The position numbers were made by a program, and so were the translations under genes. A DNA stretch of 64,000 nt from VGTK01 sp046327915 (GTDB lineage Bacteria > Desulfobacterota > Binatia > UBA12015). Where the stretch lies: NCBI GenBank assembly GCA_046327915.1, contig JAXLXO010000011.1:1-64000 (forward strand). Reading direction: 5' to 3'. Shown here piece after piece: positions 61,618-64,000 of the stretch (positions are counted from its first letter, which is position 1; every line of letters starts with the position of its first letter). Under the pieces are notes generated by a model that saw only the letters and a list, made by a program, of their open reading frames with translations, made no database searches and was not told where the DNA came from.

Positions 61618-62736
61618 ATGACACCGCGAAAGACCCTGAACGTTCCGGGGATCCGTCGGCGCGTCCGGCCCGTGCGCGGCGCCGCGCGCGCGGCCGTTGC
61701 CGCGCTGGCCGTTCTCGGCTTCGCCGCGAACGCCCACGCGGTGTCGAGCGACTGGCTCGACTACACCGCGATCGCCGGCAGCCGGCTCGACATCGGCTCG
61801 AACATCCTCGTCGCCGGCAACTACGCCGTGCTGCGTGCCGGCGGCAGCCTGACGCTCGGCACGAATTTGTATCACGACGCCGTGCCGGCGGACAGCTTCC
61901 TCGCCGCCGACACGATGGAGTTCACCACCGGCGCGTCGGCGAACAACGTGTTCGTCAACTCGCTGCAGCTCAACGGCACCGCGGAGGTGCGCGGCACGAA
62001 GACCACGCCGCTCGCGCTGCCGCTCAACATCAACGTGCCGCCGCTGCCGGCGAACGCGAGCAGCCCGTGCGCCGAGTCCGGCGTCGACGTGACGATCGCC
62101 GCGAGCCAGACGAAGAGCCTCGCGCCGGGCTGCTACCGTGACGTCCAGGTCTCGCACAACGCGACCCTGAACCTCACGGGCGGCACCTACGTGTTCCGCA
62201 ACCTGCTCGTCGAGGTCGACTCGCAGCTCAACGCGCAGTCGGCGAGCACGATCACCGTGCAGCAGAAGCTGACCACCGAGCTGCGCTCGTTCTTCGCACC
62301 GCAGAGCGGCGATCCCGCCGACCTCATGATCTTCGTGGGCGGCAAGCAGAACCAGATCGGCAACGAGTCGACGTTCATCGGCCGCGTGGTCGCCCCGAAC
62401 GATCCGGGCTTCGAGTTCGGCGTGCGCGCGACGTTCATCGGCAACGCCTACGCGGAGGGCATGAACATCTTCGGCGTGCACCTGCCGCGCACCCCGAGCC
62501 CGACGCCGACGCGCACCCCGACGCCGACGCCGAGCCCCACGCCGACTCCGACCCCGACCCCGACGGTCACGCCGACGCCGACGCCGACCACCACCCCGGT
62601 GCCGACGCCGACCAAGCCGTTCGTGCCGCCGACCCCGACGCCGACGCCGACCGGCGTGCCGACGGTGACGCCGACGGGCGCGCCGCCGCCGCCCGAGAAG
62701 TGCCCGTCGTTCACCAGCCCGAACAACTGCTTCTGA
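61618..62736 (+). CDS. Secreted surface protein with beta-helix-like domain and PT-rich stalk
   Basis: A 372-residue protein. Signal peptide of about 42 residues (long, twin-Arg-like start RRRVRP, ending AHA), then a Ser/Asn/Gly-rich repeat-like domain to about 290 (AGSRLDIGSN, GGSLTLGTN, GGTYVFRN) and a Pro/Thr stalk. The C-terminus (KCPSFTSPNNCF) has two Cys. The N-terminal Gly/Asn strands suggest a right-handed beta-helix with ice-binding-like or adhesin-like fold. ATG 61618 follows AGAGGA. A sigma-54 promoter lies upstream, a terminator downstream, and no partner is in the unit. Confidence 0.75.
   Translation: MTPRKTLNVPGIRRRVRPVRGAARAAVAALAVLGFAANAHAVSSDWLDYTAIAGSRLDIGSNILVAGNYAVLRAGGSLTLGTNLYHDAVPADSFLAADTMEFTTGASANNVFVNSLQLNGTAEVRGTKTTPLALPLNINVPPLPANASSPCAESGVDVTIAASQTKSLAPGCYRDVQVSHNATLNLTGGTYVFRNLLVEVDSQLNAQSASTITVQQKLTTELRSFFAPQSGDPADLMIFVGGKQNQIGNESTFIGRVVAPNDPGFEFGVRATFIGNAYAEGMNIFGVHLPRTPSPTPTRTPTPTPSPTPTPTPTPTVTPTPTPTTTPVPTPTKPFVPPTPTPTPTGVPTVTPTGAPPPPEKCPSFTSPNNCF
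62490..62690 (+). repeat. Pro-Thr repeat tract (CCGACG-type low-complexity DNA)
   Basis: Alternating Pro-Thr codons for about 65 residues, made mainly from CCGACG and CCCCGAC units. The protein tract should be an extended, perhaps glycosylated, stalk. DNA repeats of this kind vary in copy number. Confidence 0.9.
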
Positions 62737-62772
62737 GCCTCTGTCCCGAGCCGGGACGGAGCCGAAGGGAAG

Positions 62773-62801
62773 GCCCGCGCGGTGAGAGCCGCGCGGGCTT
62801 T
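62773..62801 (+). terminator. Terminator after the surface-protein gene
   Basis: GCCCGCGCGG at 62773-62782 pairs perfectly with CCGCGCGGGC at 62789-62798 across a six-base loop and runs into TTTCC. The short T-run is weaker than for the pilin terminator. It separates the surface protein from the VirJ-like gene. Confidence 0.72.
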
Positions 62802-62857
62802 CCGCGTCACGGGACCCGCGTTTGGGTCGCGCCCGGCGGCGTGCGACGCTGAACGCG

Positions 62858-64000
62858 ATGACGTCGTCCCGCCGTCGCCGCACGTGCTCGCTGCGCGGTG
62901 CGGCCGCGAGCCTGCTCCTCGCGCTCGCGCTGCTTCCGCTCGGCGCGAGCGGCTGCACCCGGCGCGCGACCGAGACCACCACCGACGCGGGCCGCATGGG
63001 CACGGCACGCCTGTTCGTGCCGCGCGAGCGCGACGGCAGCCTCGTCGTGCTGTTCTCCGGCGCGGCCGGCTTCGACCGCACACTGTCGAGCGCCGCGTGG
63101 CGTCTCGCCGAGAGCGGCGTGATCGTCGTCGGGGTGGACCTGCCGACGTACCTGACGAAGCTCGCGAGCGAGCCCGGCTGCGCCTACGTGGTCGGCGACG
63201 TCGAGGATCTCGCGCACCGCCTCGAGCGCGAGCAGGGTCTGGTGCGCTACCGCCTGCCGGTCCTCGCCGGCGTCGGCGAGGGCGCGACGCTCGCGTACGC
63301 GGCGCTCGCGCAGGCGCCCGCCGCGACGGTCGCGGGCGCGGTCGGCGTCGACCCGGTCGCGACGCTCGCGACGAAGGAGCCGATCTGTCCCGGCGCACCC
63401 GCGACGCCGGCCGCGGGCGGAGGATTCACCTACGGCGCGTCGGCCGAGCTGCCGGGCTGGTGGCGCGTGTCGGTGCCGGCGGGCGCGTCACCGACGCCGG
63501 GCAGTCCCGCCGTGGTCGAGACCGCGGCGCCGGGAGCGTCCGCAGGCGACCGTCTCGTCGCGCTGGTCTCCGACGCCGTCGGCGCGGACGAGGACGCCGG
63601 GCAGACCGGGCTGTCGGTGGTCGAGTATCCGAGCGAGAGCGGCTCCGACGTGCTCGCCATCATCTACTCGGGCGACGGTGGCTGGCGCGACCTCGACAAG
63701 CAGATCGGCGAGTACCTCGCCGCACGCGGGCTGCCGGTGGTCGGTGTCGACAGCCTGCGCTCGTTCTGGTCGCACCGCACGCCGGAGGAGCTGGCGTCCG
63801 ACCTCGCCGACCTGATGCAGACCTACGGCGAGCGCTGGGGCACGAAGCGCGTGGTGCTGATCGGCTACTCGTTCGGCGCCGGCATCCTGTCGTTCGCGAT
63901 CGGGCACCTGCCGGCGGCGGATCGCGCGCGCATCGTGCTGATCTCGCTCCTCGGCGTCGAGGCGCGCGCGGACTTCGAGATCCACTTCACCGGCTGGCTC
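62858..64000 (+). CDS. VirJ/AcvB-like lipoprotein, 3' end beyond the window
   Basis: 381 residues are visible and the frame runs to the window edge. The lipobox LGASGC follows a hydrophobic signal. A first alpha/beta domain (LVVLFSGAAGF) is followed, after a linker, by a VirJ domain (IYSGDGGWRDLDKQIGEYL, GYSFGAGILSF with the probable nucleophile Ser). Two such halves are typical of AcvB, a periplasmic protein of the VirJ family linked to hydrolysis of lysyl-phosphatidylglycerol. That function is inferred from family resemblance only. No lpiA homologue is in the window; it may lie downstream. Confidence 0.82.
   Translation, partial: MTSSRRRRTCSLRGAAASLLLALALLPLGASGCTRRATETTTDAGRMGTARLFVPRERDGSLVVLFSGAAGFDRTLSSAAWRLAESGVIVVGVDLPTYLTKLASEPGCAYVVGDVEDLAHRLEREQGLVRYRLPVLAGVGEGATLAYAALAQAPAATVAGAVGVDPVATLATKEPICPGAPATPAAGGGFTYGASAELPGWWRVSVPAGASPTPGSPAVVETAAPGASAGDRLVALVSDAVGADEDAGQTGLSVVEYPSESGSDVLAIIYSGDGGWRDLDKQIGEYLAARGLPVVGVDSLRSFWSHRTPEELASDLADLMQTYGERWGTKRVVLIGYSFGAGILSFAIGHLPAADRARIVLISLLGVEARADFEIHFTGWL

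Overview
The window is about 70 percent G+C and densely coded. It carries no rRNA, tRNA, CRISPR array, insertion sequence or phage attachment site that I can recognise. The gene content suggests an uncultured, aerobic, high-GC Gram-negative of the deltaproteobacterial radiation (Binatota-like or Myxococcota-like). The pointers are a sigma-54 controlled type IV pilus cluster, Myxococcales-style disulfide repeats, many acyl-CoA enzymes, a PT-rich surface protein and LLM-type enzymes. This placement is inference from gene content, not from a marker gene.

Region 1 (1-20.7 kb) is a type IV pilus locus: the end of pilC, a membrane-bound PilS/PilR hybrid sigma-54 activator, a consensus sigma-54 promoter and the pilin gene with its terminator. 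Four translationally coupled membrane proteins follow (GT-C-like glycosyltransferases, an Aur1-like PAP2 enzyme and a TMTC-like TPR protein), then prepilin peptidase. Two different minor-pilin operons come next, the second ending in a PilY1 adhesin. The four membrane genes between pilin and peptidase look like a pilin or surface glycosylation module.

Region 2 (20.9-32.4 kb) is mainly catabolic. It holds an MBL hydrolase, a dodecin and a TPR protein, then a forward cluster of IclR regulator, CaiB CoA-transferase, cyclase/hydrolase, acyl-CoA dehydrogenase, mesaconyl-CoA-hydratase-like MaoC protein and SDR. A small coiled-coil protein, an SCP-x-type thiolase and a second acyl-CoA dehydrogenase follow. 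Region 3 (32.4-38 kb, minus strand) holds small exported or metabolic proteins, a PlsC acyltransferase, an orphan hydantoinase A and an L,D-transpeptidase lipoprotein.

Region 4 (38.2-49.3 kb) encodes large secreted proteins: two tandem paralogues with cysteine repeats and shared terminal domains, a DUF4838 protein and a beta-helix protein. Region 5 (49.3-64 kb) is mixed: CoA-transferase, nitroreductase, MFS exporter, a ThuA/sugar-dehydrogenase/PKD protein, nitronate monooxygenase, a UDP-galactopyranose mutase plus glycosyltransferase pair, an LLM oxidoreductase, a PT-rich surface protein behind a second consensus sigma-54 promoter, and a truncated VirJ/AcvB-like lipoprotein.

At least seven genes are broken by one- or two-base frame changes with homology continuing cleanly in the next frame. 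I treat these as probable consensus errors in the assembly rather than true pseudogenes, but the sequence alone cannot decide.
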